Shown: piece by piece, positions 36,430-46,316 of the stretch
How positions within the stretch are numbered: position 1 is the first letter of the stretch
Layout of the letters: each line of letters starts with the position of its first letter
Origin: Gammaproteobacteria bacterium
GTDB lineage: Bacteria > Pseudomonadota > Gammaproteobacteria > SZUA-152
Direction of reading: 5' to 3'
DNA: 64,000 nt
Assembly (NCBI GenBank): GCA_032250735.1
Contig: JAVVEP010000001.1
Location: 186,001-250,000 of the forward strand
The notes under the pieces: generated by a model
The model's input: only the letters and a program-made list of their open reading frames with translations
What the model was told of the DNA's origin: nothing
Databases searched by the model: none
Made by a program: the position numbers and the translations under genes

Positions 36430-38145
36430 CTATTCTTTGGTCACGCGGTTGACGTCTTCAAGGCTGGTGACACCCTGTTTGACCTTGAGCAGGCCGGATT
36501 GCCGGAGGTCATTGATACCTTCCTTCTGGGCCTGATCGGCCAGCTGGATGGCATTGCCCTCGGCCATGATGATACGCGCCATTTCATCGGAGATGGGCAT
36601 GACTTGGTAGATACCGACACGCCCCTTGTAACCGCCATCGCACTGATCACAACCTACCGGTTTGTAGATCTTCAGGCCCGGCAGATCCTCCTCTTTGAAG
36701 CCCTCTTCCAGCAGGGCCTCCCTGGGGATGTCGGCCGGTTTCTTGCAGCTATTACACAGCCGGCGCGCCAGACGCTGGGCGATAATCAGGGATACCGAGG
36801 AGGCGATGTTGAACGGCGCAATGCCCATATTGATCAGACGGCTCAGGGTTTGCGGGGCATCATTGGTATGCAGGGTGGAGAGCACCAGATGCCCGGTCTG
36901 GGCGGCCTTGATGGCAATCTCGCCGGTTTCAATGTCGCGAATCTCACCCACCATGATGATGTCTGGATCCTGTCGCAGGAAGGCCTTGAGGGCCGCAGAA
37001 AAGGTCAGCCCCACCTTGGGTTCAACATTCACCTGGTTGATACCCGCCAGGTTGATTTCCACGGGGTCCTCCGCGGTAGAAATATTTTTGTCTTCGGTAT
37101 TGAGAATGTTCAGGCCGGTATACAGGGAAACCGTTTTACCACTACCGGTAGGACCGGTCACCAGGATCATCCCCTGTGGCTGCTGGAGGGCATCCATGAA
37201 GAGCTGTTTCTGGTCCTCCTCATAACCCAGGGCATCGATACCCAACTGGGCGCTGGAGGGGTCAAGGATACGCAGCACCACCTTTTCGCCGAACAGGGTC
37301 GGGCAGGTGTTGACGCGAAAATCGATCGCCCGGTTTTTGGAGAGCTTCATTTTCATGCGACCGTCCTGCGGTATCCGGCGTTCCGAGATATCCAGCCGCG
37401 ACAGCACTTTCAGGCGGGCCGAGATGCGGCGGTTGAGGGCCACCGGCGGCGTGGCGATTTCCCGCAGCACGCCGTCGCGGCGATAACGCACGCGGTAGGT
37501 CTTTTCATAGGGCTCAAAATGGACGTCGGAGGCCCCGGTATTGATCGCATCCAGCAAAATCTTGTTGATAAAACGCACCACAGGGGCGTCGTCCACGTCG
37601 GAGTCGCTGGTCGCATCATTCTCAACCTCATCGCCGCTGCCGATATCCAGGTCATCCAGGTCACCATCGCCTGACATCTCGGCAAGGGTGGTATCCGCCC
37701 CCGCCATGGCCTTTTCGATGATCAGCTTAAGCTTGCCCTCTTCAACCAGCACGGCCTCAGTGTTGGCCCCGACGTGGAACTTGATCTCATCCAGCGCCTG
37801 GAGGTTGGTCGGGTCCGACACCGCGATAAACAGGCGATTGCCACGTTTGTAAAGCGGTAGTGCATGGTGCTTGCGCACCAGTTTCTCATCCACCATTTTG
37901 GTGATTTCGGTTTCCAGCTCAATCACCTCGATATCAAATACCGGGATGCCGAATTCTTCAGCGGCCGCGGTGGCGATGATCTTTCCATCCACCAGCGCCT
38001 TTTCCACCAGATAGCTGACCAGGGGGATCTTTTTCTTATCCGCCTGTTCCTGCGCCTTAAGGGCATCCCCCTCGGCGATATGTCCGTCATTGACCAGTCT
38101 TTTGGCCAGGCCGTTAAGAGTCATTTGTGCGTTTGTAGTTGCCAT
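36430..38145 (-). CDS. pilB: Type IV pilus assembly ATPase PilB
   Basis: 571 residues. N-terminal MshEN/GspE-N domain (about 1-150), an acidic linker (DGDLDDLDIGSGDE), then the GspE-type ATPase with Walker A GPTGSGKTVSLYTGL, Asp box, Walker B VGEIRDIETGEIA, His box HLVLSTLHTNDA, and the zinc tetracysteine motif CNSCKK ... CDQCDGGYKG. It powers pilus extension. The first gene of pilBCD; pilA is not adjacent as in Pseudomonas but about 12 kb away across the glycan island. Confidence 0.97.
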   Translation of the reverse strand: MATTNAQMTLNGLAKRLVNDGHIAEGDALKAQEQADKKKIPLVSYLVEKALVDGKIIATAAAEEFGIPVFDIEVIELETEITKMVDEKLVRKHHALPLYKRGNRLFIAVSDPTNLQALDEIKFHVGANTEAVLVEEGKLKLIIEKAMAGADTTLAEMSGDGDLDDLDIGSGDEVENDATSDSDVDDAPVVRFINKILLDAINTGASDVHFEPYEKTYRVRYRRDGVLREIATPPVALNRRISARLKVLSRLDISERRIPQDGRMKMKLSKNRAIDFRVNTCPTLFGEKVVLRILDPSSAQLGIDALGYEEDQKQLFMDALQQPQGMILVTGPTGSGKTVSLYTGLNILNTEDKNISTAEDPVEINLAGINQVNVEPKVGLTFSAALKAFLRQDPDIIMVGEIRDIETGEIAIKAAQTGHLVLSTLHTNDAPQTLSRLINMGIAPFNIASSVSLIIAQRLARRLCNSCKKPADIPREALLEEGFKEEDLPGLKIYKPVGCDQCDGGYKGRVGIYQVMPISDEMARIIMAEGNAIQLADQAQKEGINDLRQSGLLKVKQGVTSLEDVNRVTKE

Positions 38146-38425
38146 AATCAGAGGTTCTTTTTACATCAAATTAGCATCAATATCTGCGAAGTAGCACATA
38201 ATTTTTTGTTGTTTGACGAGTTGGGCCAATGGATTAATTCAATGTGATAAGCTGTTATTTGAATTGTGTTTTCAAAAGAATAATCGAGAGTTATTATTTA
38301 TTAATCAATATGTTACAACTTTTCTTCACTTTGAATCAAGTTTGGTCGATAGTGATTTTAATTATAAAGTAGTATGTCTGAATACTTAGCGGCCAATTGT
38401 TGTGTTTGTTTAAGCGAAGCCACCC

Positions 38426-39601
38426 ATGCGTATCCTTTTGTTGACAACATCCTTCCCCCTTTGCCTAGGTGCTTCCAGCGGCGTATTTGTGGAACGCCTT
38501 GCCCAGAGGCTTGGACATCGAAGTAATCTTCATGTGCTCGCACCAGCGACGCAAGTCCCCCCGGTTCTGCCGACAGATAAAATGTATAGCTTGTCCACAT
38601 TTACATATGCACCAGTGAAATGGCGGATATTGGCGCAGGGCAATGGTGGTATTCCCGCTGCTCTTTCCGTCAATCCTTGGTTATGGTTATTGGTGCCCAG
38701 TTTTATTGCATCGATGATGGTAACTTGTTTTTGGCAGGCGCGCCGCGCCGATATTATATTCGCCAATTGGTCAATATGCGGTGCGGTTGCGTGTGTTGTC
38801 GGCCGTCTCTGTGGGCTGCCGGTTGTGACGACCCTTCGAGGGGCGGATGCTAATCGTGTTGAAATCTCTCTCGTCCACCGTCTTTTGATTGGACTTTGCC
38901 TGCGTTTGGGAGGACGAGTAGTAGCGGTCAGTGATGATATCGCGCATCGAATGGAGGTCATGTTCCCAGCCATGGCGGGTAAAGTGGTGATGATTCCGAA
39001 CGGAGTTGACCTCGTTTCGCCACATGATGAATCCGGCGTAGCGGAAGAAAACGAGCTGACTCGCTTGCTAATGGTGGGTAGCCTTATCCCGAGAAAATCT
39101 GTCCAGACTGCATTTCATGCATTGGCTCGTTTACCTGCGGAATTCTTACTTACAGTCGTTGGTGAAGGCCCTGAAAAGAGGACATTGAAAACACTTGCCG
39201 AAAATCTTGATATTGGCGGGCGTGTTCATTTTGTTGGTCATGTGCCACCTGAGCAGATAACTGATTGGCTCATAAAAGCGGATTTACTGGTAATGACAAG
39301 TCGTAGCGAGGGCCGTCCAAATGTCGTTCTGGAAGCAATGGCTGCGGGATTGCCTGTGGTGGGCAGCGACATTCCGGGAATACGCGAGCTGATTACCCCT
39401 GAAGTGAACGGCAAGCTTTTTCCTGTAGGCGACAGTGATGCGCTTATCGATTGTCTTTTGCCTTTTCGGAATCGGAATTTTCGTCTGCGTTTAGGTGAGG
39501 CCTCGCGCCGCTTGATCATCGAACGTGGTTTGACCTGGGAAAACACTGCCGAACTTTATATGAAGCAGTTCGAACATCTTATTGCTGAGAGTAAGTGCTG
39601 A
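38426..39601 (+). CDS. Family 4 glycosyltransferase
   Basis: 391 residues, GT-B fold, retaining GT4 type. N-terminal MRILLLTTSFP with a donor/acceptor domain including TTLRGADANRVE, followed by the C-terminal Rossmann half: RLLMVGSLIPRKS, LLTVVGEGPEKR and the EX7E motif in SRSEGRPNVVLEAMAAGLPVV. It should transfer a nucleotide-activated sugar to a lipid- or sugar-linked acceptor in the cytoplasm; the sugar cannot be told. First gene of a plus-strand trio with asnB (gap 1 bp) and a second GT4, in an AT-richer stretch after pilB. Confidence 0.85.
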   Translation: MRILLLTTSFPLCLGASSGVFVERLAQRLGHRSNLHVLAPATQVPPVLPTDKMYSLSTFTYAPVKWRILAQGNGGIPAALSVNPWLWLLVPSFIASMMVTCFWQARRADIIFANWSICGAVACVVGRLCGLPVVTTLRGADANRVEISLVHRLLIGLCLRLGGRVVAVSDDIAHRMEVMFPAMAGKVVMIPNGVDLVSPHDESGVAEENELTRLLMVGSLIPRKSVQTAFHALARLPAEFLLTVVGEGPEKRTLKTLAENLDIGGRVHFVGHVPPEQITDWLIKADLLVMTSRSEGRPNVVLEAMAAGLPVVGSDIPGIRELITPEVNGKLFPVGDSDALIDCLLPFRNRNFRLRLGEASRRLIIERGLTWENTAELYMKQFEHLIAESKC

Positions 39602-39602
39602 C

Positions 39603-41498
39603 ATGTGTGGTTTTTCTTTTCTTTTAGATCGCCGAATTCCACCGCCGCAGGCTAAGCAGCGCATGGAGCGCAGCCTTCAAGCTATGCAGCATCGTGGTCC
39701 GGACGATGGCCACATCGAAGTTTCAGGCGATACCATGCTTGGCCATCGGCGGCTTTCCGTCATCGATCTTGCCGGCAGCAGACAGCCTATGTCTGATCCC
39801 ACTGGCCGCTATTTACTCGCCTATAATGGTGAAATTTATAATTATGTTGACGTTCGCAATCAGCTCGACGGCCGTTGGGCCTTCACTACCAAAGGCGATA
39901 CTGAAGTACTCCTTGCAGGACTGGTGCTTCAAGGAGCAAGTTTTCTTGAGCGGCTCGAAGGGATGTGGGCTTTTGCTTTTTGGGATTCTCAAGAGCGTTG
40001 TTTGTTGCTTGGGCGAGATCGTATGGGTAAAAAACCGCTATTTTTTCAGCCGCTTCCAGAAGGGGGGATGACATGTGCCTCGGAAATACCTTCCCTGCGT
40101 AAGCTGAGCGATGAGCCGTGGCATGAGAGTTTGGATAGTACGGCTGATTATTTGAGGTATGGTTATTATCTGCCTGGTACAACAGCCTATCAAGATGTAT
40201 GCGAAGTGCTTCCTGGTCATACGCTGGGTTGGTCGCCAGGGAAAAGTATTGAAGCTAAAGCCTATTGGTCCTTACCTCTAAATCCTTTTCAAGGTACGCG
40301 AAAACAAGCGAAATTTGTACTACAGGAAAAAATGTTTGCCGCCGTTGAAAGGCGCTTAGTCTCAGATGTTGAAGTGGGTGCGTTTCTCTCTGGAGGAGTA
40401 GATTCATCACTTATTGTTAGTATATTGGTCGATCAGTTAAATGTTTCTCCTAAGACGTTTACTATCGGTTTCGAGGAAAAGTCATACGATGAAAGTATGT
40501 TCGCCGATCTGGTTGCTAAAAGGTTTAGTACGGAACACTACGTTGAGTATTTGAAGGAGTGGGATTCAGGTGTGTTAGAAAAGTTGATTTTCGAACATGT
40601 TGGGCAGCCATTTTCAGACCCTTCCATTTTGCCGACAGCTATGCTGTCAAAATTAGCAGCATCTCATGTGAAGGTTGCCTTGTCAGGTGATGGAGGAGAC
40701 GAATTGTTTAGCGGTTATCAGCGTTATCAGGCGCGCGTGTTATTGCAATGGTATACGCGACTTCCGATTTTAGTTAGAAAGAATATTAGGTATGTTGTTG
40801 AATCCATTCCAGAGCCGATGGTTCATCATAGCCACAGTCTGATTAAAAAGGCTCATTTATTCTTGGATACGGTTGATCGGCAGGCGGGAGAAACATCTTA
40901 TATAGCGCCATTAATGTTCTCAAATGAAGAATTTTCTGGGCTGGCGCCTGATTTAATAGGTCGCGGCCATCGACCACCTAAACTTCCGGATGAAACGGAT
41001 CTGGATGATATCTATAAGATGATGGCTTCTGATGCTTTGATTTACTTGCCTCAAGACATTTTACAGAAAGTGGATCGCGCATCAATGGCTTATTCATTAG
41101 AAACTAGAGCGCCCTTTCTTGATAGTGAAGTTGTGAAAACAGCATTCTCAATACCTCGCCAGTGGCACCGGCGGGGGATGGTAGGGAAGCGGATGTTGAG
41201 AGAAACTTTTTCAGGTTTTCTGCCAGATAACATATGGAAGCGTAGGAAGCAAGGTCTTGGAGTTCCTGTAGGCCGTTGGTTTCGAGAGAATCTGGGTAGA
41301 GAGTTAGAGGGTCTGATAGAGGATGTGGATATGCCGCTGAACAAACTTTGGCTTAAAGAAATGCTCGTTTCCCATCGAGAGAATAAGCGAGACCAGGGTC
41401 TTCAATTATGGATGATTTATATATATTTATTATGGAAACGTAATGGTATGTGCATTGGGGCTGAAAGCCAACTGGCAAATATGATATCTGGAAAATAG
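39603..41498 (+). CDS. asnB: Asparagine synthetase B-type glutamine amidotransferase
   Basis: 631 residues from ATG 39603, which places the nucleophile Cys at position 2 (MCGFSF); upstream in-frame codons would block this and are ignored. Class II glutaminase domain with MQHRGPDDG, HRRLSVIDL and YNGEIYN, followed by the synthetase domain with the PP-loop FLSGGVDSSLIVS and SGDGGDELFSGY. In polysaccharide clusters such proteins often amidate uronic acids or other sugars, so its role here may be glycan modification and not free asparagine synthesis. This is inference from context. It sits tightly between two GT4 genes. Confidence 0.9.
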   Translation: MCGFSFLLDRRIPPPQAKQRMERSLQAMQHRGPDDGHIEVSGDTMLGHRRLSVIDLAGSRQPMSDPTGRYLLAYNGEIYNYVDVRNQLDGRWAFTTKGDTEVLLAGLVLQGASFLERLEGMWAFAFWDSQERCLLLGRDRMGKKPLFFQPLPEGGMTCASEIPSLRKLSDEPWHESLDSTADYLRYGYYLPGTTAYQDVCEVLPGHTLGWSPGKSIEAKAYWSLPLNPFQGTRKQAKFVLQEKMFAAVERRLVSDVEVGAFLSGGVDSSLIVSILVDQLNVSPKTFTIGFEEKSYDESMFADLVAKRFSTEHYVEYLKEWDSGVLEKLIFEHVGQPFSDPSILPTAMLSKLAASHVKVALSGDGGDELFSGYQRYQARVLLQWYTRLPILVRKNIRYVVESIPEPMVHHSHSLIKKAHLFLDTVDRQAGETSYIAPLMFSNEEFSGLAPDLIGRGHRPPKLPDETDLDDIYKMMASDALIYLPQDILQKVDRASMAYSLETRAPFLDSEVVKTAFSIPRQWHRRGMVGKRMLRETFSGFLPDNIWKRRKQGLGVPVGRWFRENLGRELEGLIEDVDMPLNKLWLKEMLVSHRENKRDQGLQLWMIYIYLLWKRNGMCIGAESQLANMISGK

Positions 41499-41499
41499 G

Positions 41500-42597
41500 A
41501 TGCATAAGATAGCAATATTTATATCAGATCTTGATTGCGGTGGAGCGCAGCGTGTGATGTTGACGTTGGCAGAAGGATTTGTGGCTCAGGGGTTCTCAGT
41601 AGATATGGTGTTAGCACGAGGCGGTGGGATATTAGAGAATGAGGTACCTGATGGTGTGCGCTTGGTTAGTCTTTCTGGCGAAAAAAAGAAAAAACTACTG
41701 TTTTCTTTAAAGGTGCTTGTTTGCTTGGTGGGCTATCTTCGGAGCGTTAAGCCGGAGGCCGTGTTGTCAAGTATAACAGGGGCAAATCTGGTTGCGGTGT
41801 TAGCTAGAGGTATAGCTAATCTAGATACAGTGCTTGTATTGCGGCATGAGAACACGGCGCCAAATATTAGTAGCCAATTGCGCACTTGGCTTGTGAAGAA
41901 ATTATATCCTAGATCTGATGCCGTCATTACAGTTTCTGCAGGTGCGGGTTTAGATCTCAAAAAGATTATTGATCTAAAGGATGAAAAATTACATGTAATC
42001 GAAAATCCAGTTAATTCGACCAAGATTCGTAAATTAGCACAAGACCCGGTATCAGAGCCATGGTTTAATGATGTAGATATTCCAGTTTTGATTAGTGTTG
42101 GGCGACTATATCCCCAAAAAGATTTTGTGACATTAATACGTGCCTTTGCAAAGATGCGCGAGACGCATCCTGCTCGCCTAATTATTCTCGGTGAAGGACC
42201 AGAGCGTGATCGTCTTGAGTTATTGGTGCGTCAGCTTGGATTGGAAAATGATGTTTCAATGCCTGGAATTGTACAAAACCCATACCCGTGGATGCGTGCG
42301 GCTACTGTATTCACGTTATCTTCTTTATGGGAGGGTTTGCCTATTGCGCTGATGGAAGCAATGGCTCTGGGTTGCCGCATTGTAGCAACTGACTGTCATT
42401 CTGGTCCGCGCGAACTTTTAGATGATGGAAAATACGGCATGCTTGTTCCGGTTTCGAATGAAGATGCGTTATCGGAAGCTTGTATTGCCGCGCTTGATGC
42501 ACCACATAATCCCCAGTTAATAATGACCAGGGCGGATAATTATAGCCCAGAGGGAATTGTGGCTAAACATCTTCAGCTTCTAAGGGCTGGCGATTAG
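41500..42597 (+). CDS. Family 4 glycosyltransferase
   Basis: 365 residues. Starts 1 base after asnB. N-terminal KIAIFISDLDCGGAQRVMLTLAEGF is typical of GT4 enzymes of the N-acetylgalactosamine/galactosyl type. Catalytic C-terminal half: VLISVGRLYPQKDF, RLIILGEGPERDRLE, MPGIVQNPYPWMRAA, and the EX7E region SSLWEGLPIALMEAMALG. Predicted cytoplasmic or membrane-associated, building the glycan of the local cluster. The donor sugar is unknown. Confidence 0.87.
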   Translation: MHKIAIFISDLDCGGAQRVMLTLAEGFVAQGFSVDMVLARGGGILENEVPDGVRLVSLSGEKKKKLLFSLKVLVCLVGYLRSVKPEAVLSSITGANLVAVLARGIANLDTVLVLRHENTAPNISSQLRTWLVKKLYPRSDAVITVSAGAGLDLKKIIDLKDEKLHVIENPVNSTKIRKLAQDPVSEPWFNDVDIPVLISVGRLYPQKDFVTLIRAFAKMRETHPARLIILGEGPERDRLELLVRQLGLENDVSMPGIVQNPYPWMRAATVFTLSSLWEGLPIALMEAMALGCRIVATDCHSGPRELLDDGKYGMLVPVSNEDALSEACIAALDAPHNPQLIMTRADNYSPEGIVAKHLQLLRAGD

Positions 42598-42687
42598 TGA
42601 AAAATATTTAGATTTAATTGTGATAGAAATAAAATATATTTGTTGATAATGCGCTCTGAACTTTTAATACGCGTGATATTAATATAA

Positions 42688-43428
42688 TTAATTTTTTATC
42701 TTTGTTATTTTTAATGAGCCTGCGGAGTCATCCAGCACAAACTTCCCGCTAATATCATTCAGGTATTCATCGGTTGCTTTTTTGCATCCTCCCCAGTCAT
42801 AGTAGTCATCTAGAATTATACTTCCACCAATGACAAGGCTTGGAAAGATGCGTTTTAGGCAGGTGATTACTGGCTCATACCAGTCAACATCGATGTGTGC
42901 AAAAGCAACAGGCTGATTTATTTTTAGAGTGTCCTGAACCAACCCTTTAATTAGCGATACCGATTGCTCGTCACGATTTATACCAAACATTTTCAGGTTG
43001 TTATTGACAATCTCGTATAAGTTTTTTTCGTAGCCGTAGTATTTTTCACCGCCAAGCCCTTTTGATTTCCCCTCCTCTATTATTTTATAACGACTATGCA
43101 CGTCACGCGTGTCTTCCTTTGTTGGTGGAGGGATCATGCCGAAAACATCATAAACGAAAAAGGGGCGTTTGTTTTTTTTCATTGAAGCAATTAAAATGCT
43201 AGACCCGCCAAGCGCACAGCCAGCTTCTATAAAAATTCCAGGCAGAGCATTAGTCTCTATTTGTCGGCATGTGTGCGCAATGCGGGCAAGTTTTTTGACT
43301 GACAAATAAGTAATCATTTGCGAACGAATACGATGTATCAGTTCGCATTCTTCGTGGTTTAATCCGGATAGAATGGATTTCTCTGAAACGCTTATTGTTT
43401 TTAAGAATCGCTTGATTCGTTGCAGCAT
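42688..43428 (-). CDS. TylF/macrocin-type O-methyltransferase
   Basis: 246 residues. SAM-dependent O-methyltransferase of the TylF/MycF family. SAM loop GIFIEAGCALGGSSILIA, then YDVFGMIPPPT, and the metal-binding region HIDVDWYEPVITCL with LDDYYDWGGCKKATDEYL. In polysaccharide loci such enzymes methylate sugar hydroxyls, often on a terminal residue. It is the last gene of the minus-strand half of the island and converges with the GT4 gene before it; the 90-bp gap between them is very AT-rich. Sugar specificity cannot be read. Confidence 0.82.
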   Translation of the reverse strand: MLQRIKRFLKTISVSEKSILSGLNHEECELIHRIRSQMITYLSVKKLARIAHTCRQIETNALPGIFIEAGCALGGSSILIASMKKNKRPFFVYDVFGMIPPPTKEDTRDVHSRYKIIEEGKSKGLGGEKYYGYEKNLYEIVNNNLKMFGINRDEQSVSLIKGLVQDTLKINQPVAFAHIDVDWYEPVITCLKRIFPSLVIGGSIILDDYYDWGGCKKATDEYLNDISGKFVLDDSAGSLKITKIKN

Positions 43429-43555
43429 AATTTATCCTGGGTTTTTGGGCTTGTGCTCCATTGTAATAAATGGATTGAAGTAACTAATAGTAAGGTGATC
43501 TAAATTTTTTGCCGGTGAGAAAATTGGCGGCGTGTTGTTATATTTGTTTTTTTAG

Positions 43556-44515
43556 TCATAAGCGTTCAAGCGCTTCCTTCATGTTGGTTAATATTCTTTC
43601 TTTAGTAGCTTCAACGTTTATAGCTGTTGTTGGCCAGGCGATGTTGCGATAATAAAAAAAGTATCTTACACGATAAAATATAAACTTGAATAAGCCGTAT
43701 GTTAGTAATAGGAACCGTTTCCATAACGGCTTGTCCATTTGGCTTATCTCACCTCTCATATCCAAAGAAAAATAAGGGTGAATAGGGATAAATTCCTCAA
43801 CTAGCTGTAAACGCTTATCATTCTGATCTCCCAGCACAACGACTGGAATTCCCATTGCGATACAGGGTAGCGCGCAATGTAGTCGACTCGTAACAACTAA
43901 TTTTGCCCGTGTTCTGTACATCTCTAAAAAACCCTCAGCAATATTCATCTTTATATCGTGCGAAAGCTTTGCGGGAAGGATGTGTTTGGCATATTCAATT
44001 TTTTGATTTTTGAGTTCTTTTGGCAGGGGTACAAATGTATCTAAATCGACAATAAATATTGTGTCTGCACTGACAGCATATTCTTTCTTTCTCCTGTTGA
44101 AAGTAAGTGTTAAGCAGTAGTTGAAGTAGGTGTCGATACCGAGTGAATTTAATATTTTTTCAGTATTCCTGTCTCTGCAACCGATGGGGGAGTTATTTTT
44201 AAGGTATGCAATCGCTTCTTTTGTCAGTAGTTTGTTCTGGGTTAAGCTAGTAGAGCTAATATGTATATTGCTAAAGACGGGAGTGATATTTTCGTCTAGC
44301 GGAAACGTTTCCTGACTGATCGAGAACCAGCCGTTGATGATGAGGATGCATTCAATATTTCCAAGCGTGGGGTGGTCTCTGTCCAAGTATCCGCTAATAC
44401 TTAATCCAAGTAATTTCAGGGCGTGGATGGCTGCTAGTGTCTGTATTTCATCACCTACATTTACAGAATCTGGATACTTAAAGCTATATATGTTCTTGTT
44501 TAATTGTGATTTCAT
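43556..44515 (-). CDS. Polysaccharide pyruvyl transferase family protein
   Basis: 319 residues. The N-terminal GDEIQTLAAIHALKLLG and the C-terminal VVTSRLHCALPCIAMGIPVVVLGDQNDKR are hallmarks of the PS_pyruv_trans family, which adds pyruvate ketals to sugars from phosphoenolpyruvate; other members have different activities, so the exact reaction is open. A hydrophobic stretch near the C-terminus (LLLTYGLFKFIFYRVRYFFYY) may be a membrane-associated helix. It begins 4 bp after the flippase gene ends, so both are probably co-translated. AT content is high. Confidence 0.8.
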   Translation of the reverse strand: MKSQLNKNIYSFKYPDSVNVGDEIQTLAAIHALKLLGLSISGYLDRDHPTLGNIECILIINGWFSISQETFPLDENITPVFSNIHISSTSLTQNKLLTKEAIAYLKNNSPIGCRDRNTEKILNSLGIDTYFNYCLTLTFNRRKKEYAVSADTIFIVDLDTFVPLPKELKNQKIEYAKHILPAKLSHDIKMNIAEGFLEMYRTRAKLVVTSRLHCALPCIAMGIPVVVLGDQNDKRLQLVEEFIPIHPYFSLDMRGEISQMDKPLWKRFLLLTYGLFKFIFYRVRYFFYYRNIAWPTTAINVEATKERILTNMKEALERL

Positions 44516-44519
44516 AAAT

Positions 44520-45833
44520 TCATGCCGTGGGGTTGGTTGGCCTCCAGGAAGGCCATGTTCTTATGTGTTCTTTTTTATACAGATACACAAGAGCAATCAT
44601 GCGCCAACTAACTAACGCTATGCCGCTGGCTGTGGCTGCACCAAGAGCACCATATCTTGGAATTAATGCTATACAAAGTGCTATGTTAAGTAAAATTGAT
44701 AGGATGGATATTTTAAGTGCCGCGGCTTGATATATGGTCATCATCATAATTATAGCCACAGGACCTGCGGCTGCGTTGATTATTTGCGCGACAACTAAGA
44801 CCATCATGGCTGGGTAAGCAGAGGAGAATTCCCTCCCAAAAGCGCTAAGCAATACTGGGCCAAATGCCAATAAAACTATCCCTATAATAATCGCTACGAA
44901 AAACCCATAATTTGCAGACCGGGTAAGTACTGTCTGAAGGGTTCTATTGTCACGCTTTTGAAATAATTCAGATGCAATTGGCGCAAAAGCCATATTGATG
45001 GTGATTAATCCAAAGGAAGTTAATTCAGCGATTCTTGCGGCTACTGAATATAAGCCAACAGACTTGTCGTCTGACAATATGCCTAGAATGATAATCCCAA
45101 GATTCATTTGTGCCACGGATAGGATGCCTACCCCGTAAAGAACCCATCTTACAGAGGCCCATTCCTGTTGTTTTTCTTCTGGCAAAGGAGATGAAGATTT
45201 ATCTAATTTTATATGATGCAAGAACACGCTGGATGCAATCAGCGCTACGCTCGCAGAAAGAAGGTGGATATAAAGCATCATGTTGGCTTTCGTTGAGAAG
45301 CCGAAAAGAATAAGCGATGCTGAAATTAGCGCAAGTAGCCCCGGTCTTATAATGGCATCAGGGACAAAGCTTTTCTTCATGTATCGCAACCCTTGCAGGA
45401 TGCCTTGCCTGACAGTAAGCGTAGCGAGTATAAGGATTAACAATGAGCCTGCGATTAAATAGCTGCTTATTTCCGATGTGTTTAATTTAATTAAAAGAGC
45501 CAAACCAAATGCCGGAATGGTTAGTGTGGATAATAATAGAATAATGTTTTCAGAATATCTTCGAAAATGAGAAATTGATAACCAGTCTTTGTCCGAGCGA
45601 TAGCGAGAAACAAAGCGTGTTGCAGCAGTATCTAATCCGCCTGTTGTTAGTCTCGCCAGTACTACGATCCAGGCAACCACGAAAGAGTAGAGTCCGAATT
45701 CGCTTGCACCCATTAACCTTGCAAGTAATATTTGCGTAAGGAGCAGAATGGCAAGCGATGTTGCACGGATGATGAATGTGCCTGTAGTGCTTCGCAACAA
45801 TATCGCTAGGTAGTCGGGTCGTAATTCAGACAT
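44520..45833 (-). CDS. Wzx-type oligosaccharide flippase
   Basis: 437 residues with about 12 to 14 hydrophobic membrane segments. The MATE/PST superfamily N-terminus (GTFIIRATSLAILLLTQILLARLMGASEFGLYSFVVAW) is typical of Wzx proteins, which flip undecaprenyl-linked oligosaccharides across the inner membrane. Together with GTs, methyltransferases and the pyruvyl transferase it argues for a lipid-linked glycan made by this cluster. No separate Wzy polymerase or Wzz chain-length regulator is visible in the window. Confidence 0.85.
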   Translation of the reverse strand: MSELRPDYLAILLRSTTGTFIIRATSLAILLLTQILLARLMGASEFGLYSFVVAWIVVLARLTTGGLDTAATRFVSRYRSDKDWLSISHFRRYSENIILLLSTLTIPAFGLALLIKLNTSEISSYLIAGSLLILILATLTVRQGILQGLRYMKKSFVPDAIIRPGLLALISASLILFGFSTKANMMLYIHLLSASVALIASSVFLHHIKLDKSSSPLPEEKQQEWASVRWVLYGVGILSVAQMNLGIIILGILSDDKSVGLYSVAARIAELTSFGLITINMAFAPIASELFQKRDNRTLQTVLTRSANYGFFVAIIIGIVLLAFGPVLLSAFGREFSSAYPAMMVLVVAQIINAAAGPVAIIMMMTIYQAAALKISILSILLNIALCIALIPRYGALGAATASGIALVSWRMIALVYLYKKEHIRTWPSWRPTNPTA

Positions 45834-46316
45834 ATATGGTCACTTGATTATACACAGTAAGTCGATATTAATGCTTCAAGCAATTATCGATTTCTAATGC
45901 GATGATGTTTTAAACCAAGGCTGATTAGCATGCTGGTCGGGTTAAAATAAATACGTTCCATGCTGCGCGCTGTGCCTTTGGAATAAAATTAATAAAGCAG
46001 AGCGCGATAATTTGTGTGATTGCTCTAGTACAAATACGCGCTTCAAATAATCGTCTCGTGGATAGCAACTATGTCCTCTATGATAATCCAGTAAATTATT
46101 AATCGACTGCTTTCCAATACGCATGACGGAGAGGTGAGCGTTAGCGCTTGTCTGTTCGGCCTTTCACTAATCAGAAATTCTTTGTTCTATATTTATGGCG
46201 TGAAGAGTTCCAGCACATCCTCTTAAATACAGAAATCTTTTCGTTAGGCTGGTGATTCCTCCTTAGGCTCCGACACAATTTGTGGTTGAGATAAATGAGG
46301 AGACCCTTTTCATATG
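45834..46316. other. Gene-free, AT-rich stretch, possible gene remnant
   Basis: No intact gene. A 60-codon minus-strand frame (45942-46124, MRIGKQSINNLLDYHRGHS) has a faint resemblance to the SAM-binding start of class I methyltransferases (an ILDxGCGHG-like stretch), but with the key Gly/Cys residues altered. It may be a decayed methyltransferase; the evidence is weak. The stretch would also hold the promoter of the flippase gene. Confidence 0.3.

Noticed and set aside
38358-38600. 80-codon minus-strand frame overlapping the first GT4 gene
   Set aside because: It lies mostly antisense to the glycosyltransferase and has no features of its own.
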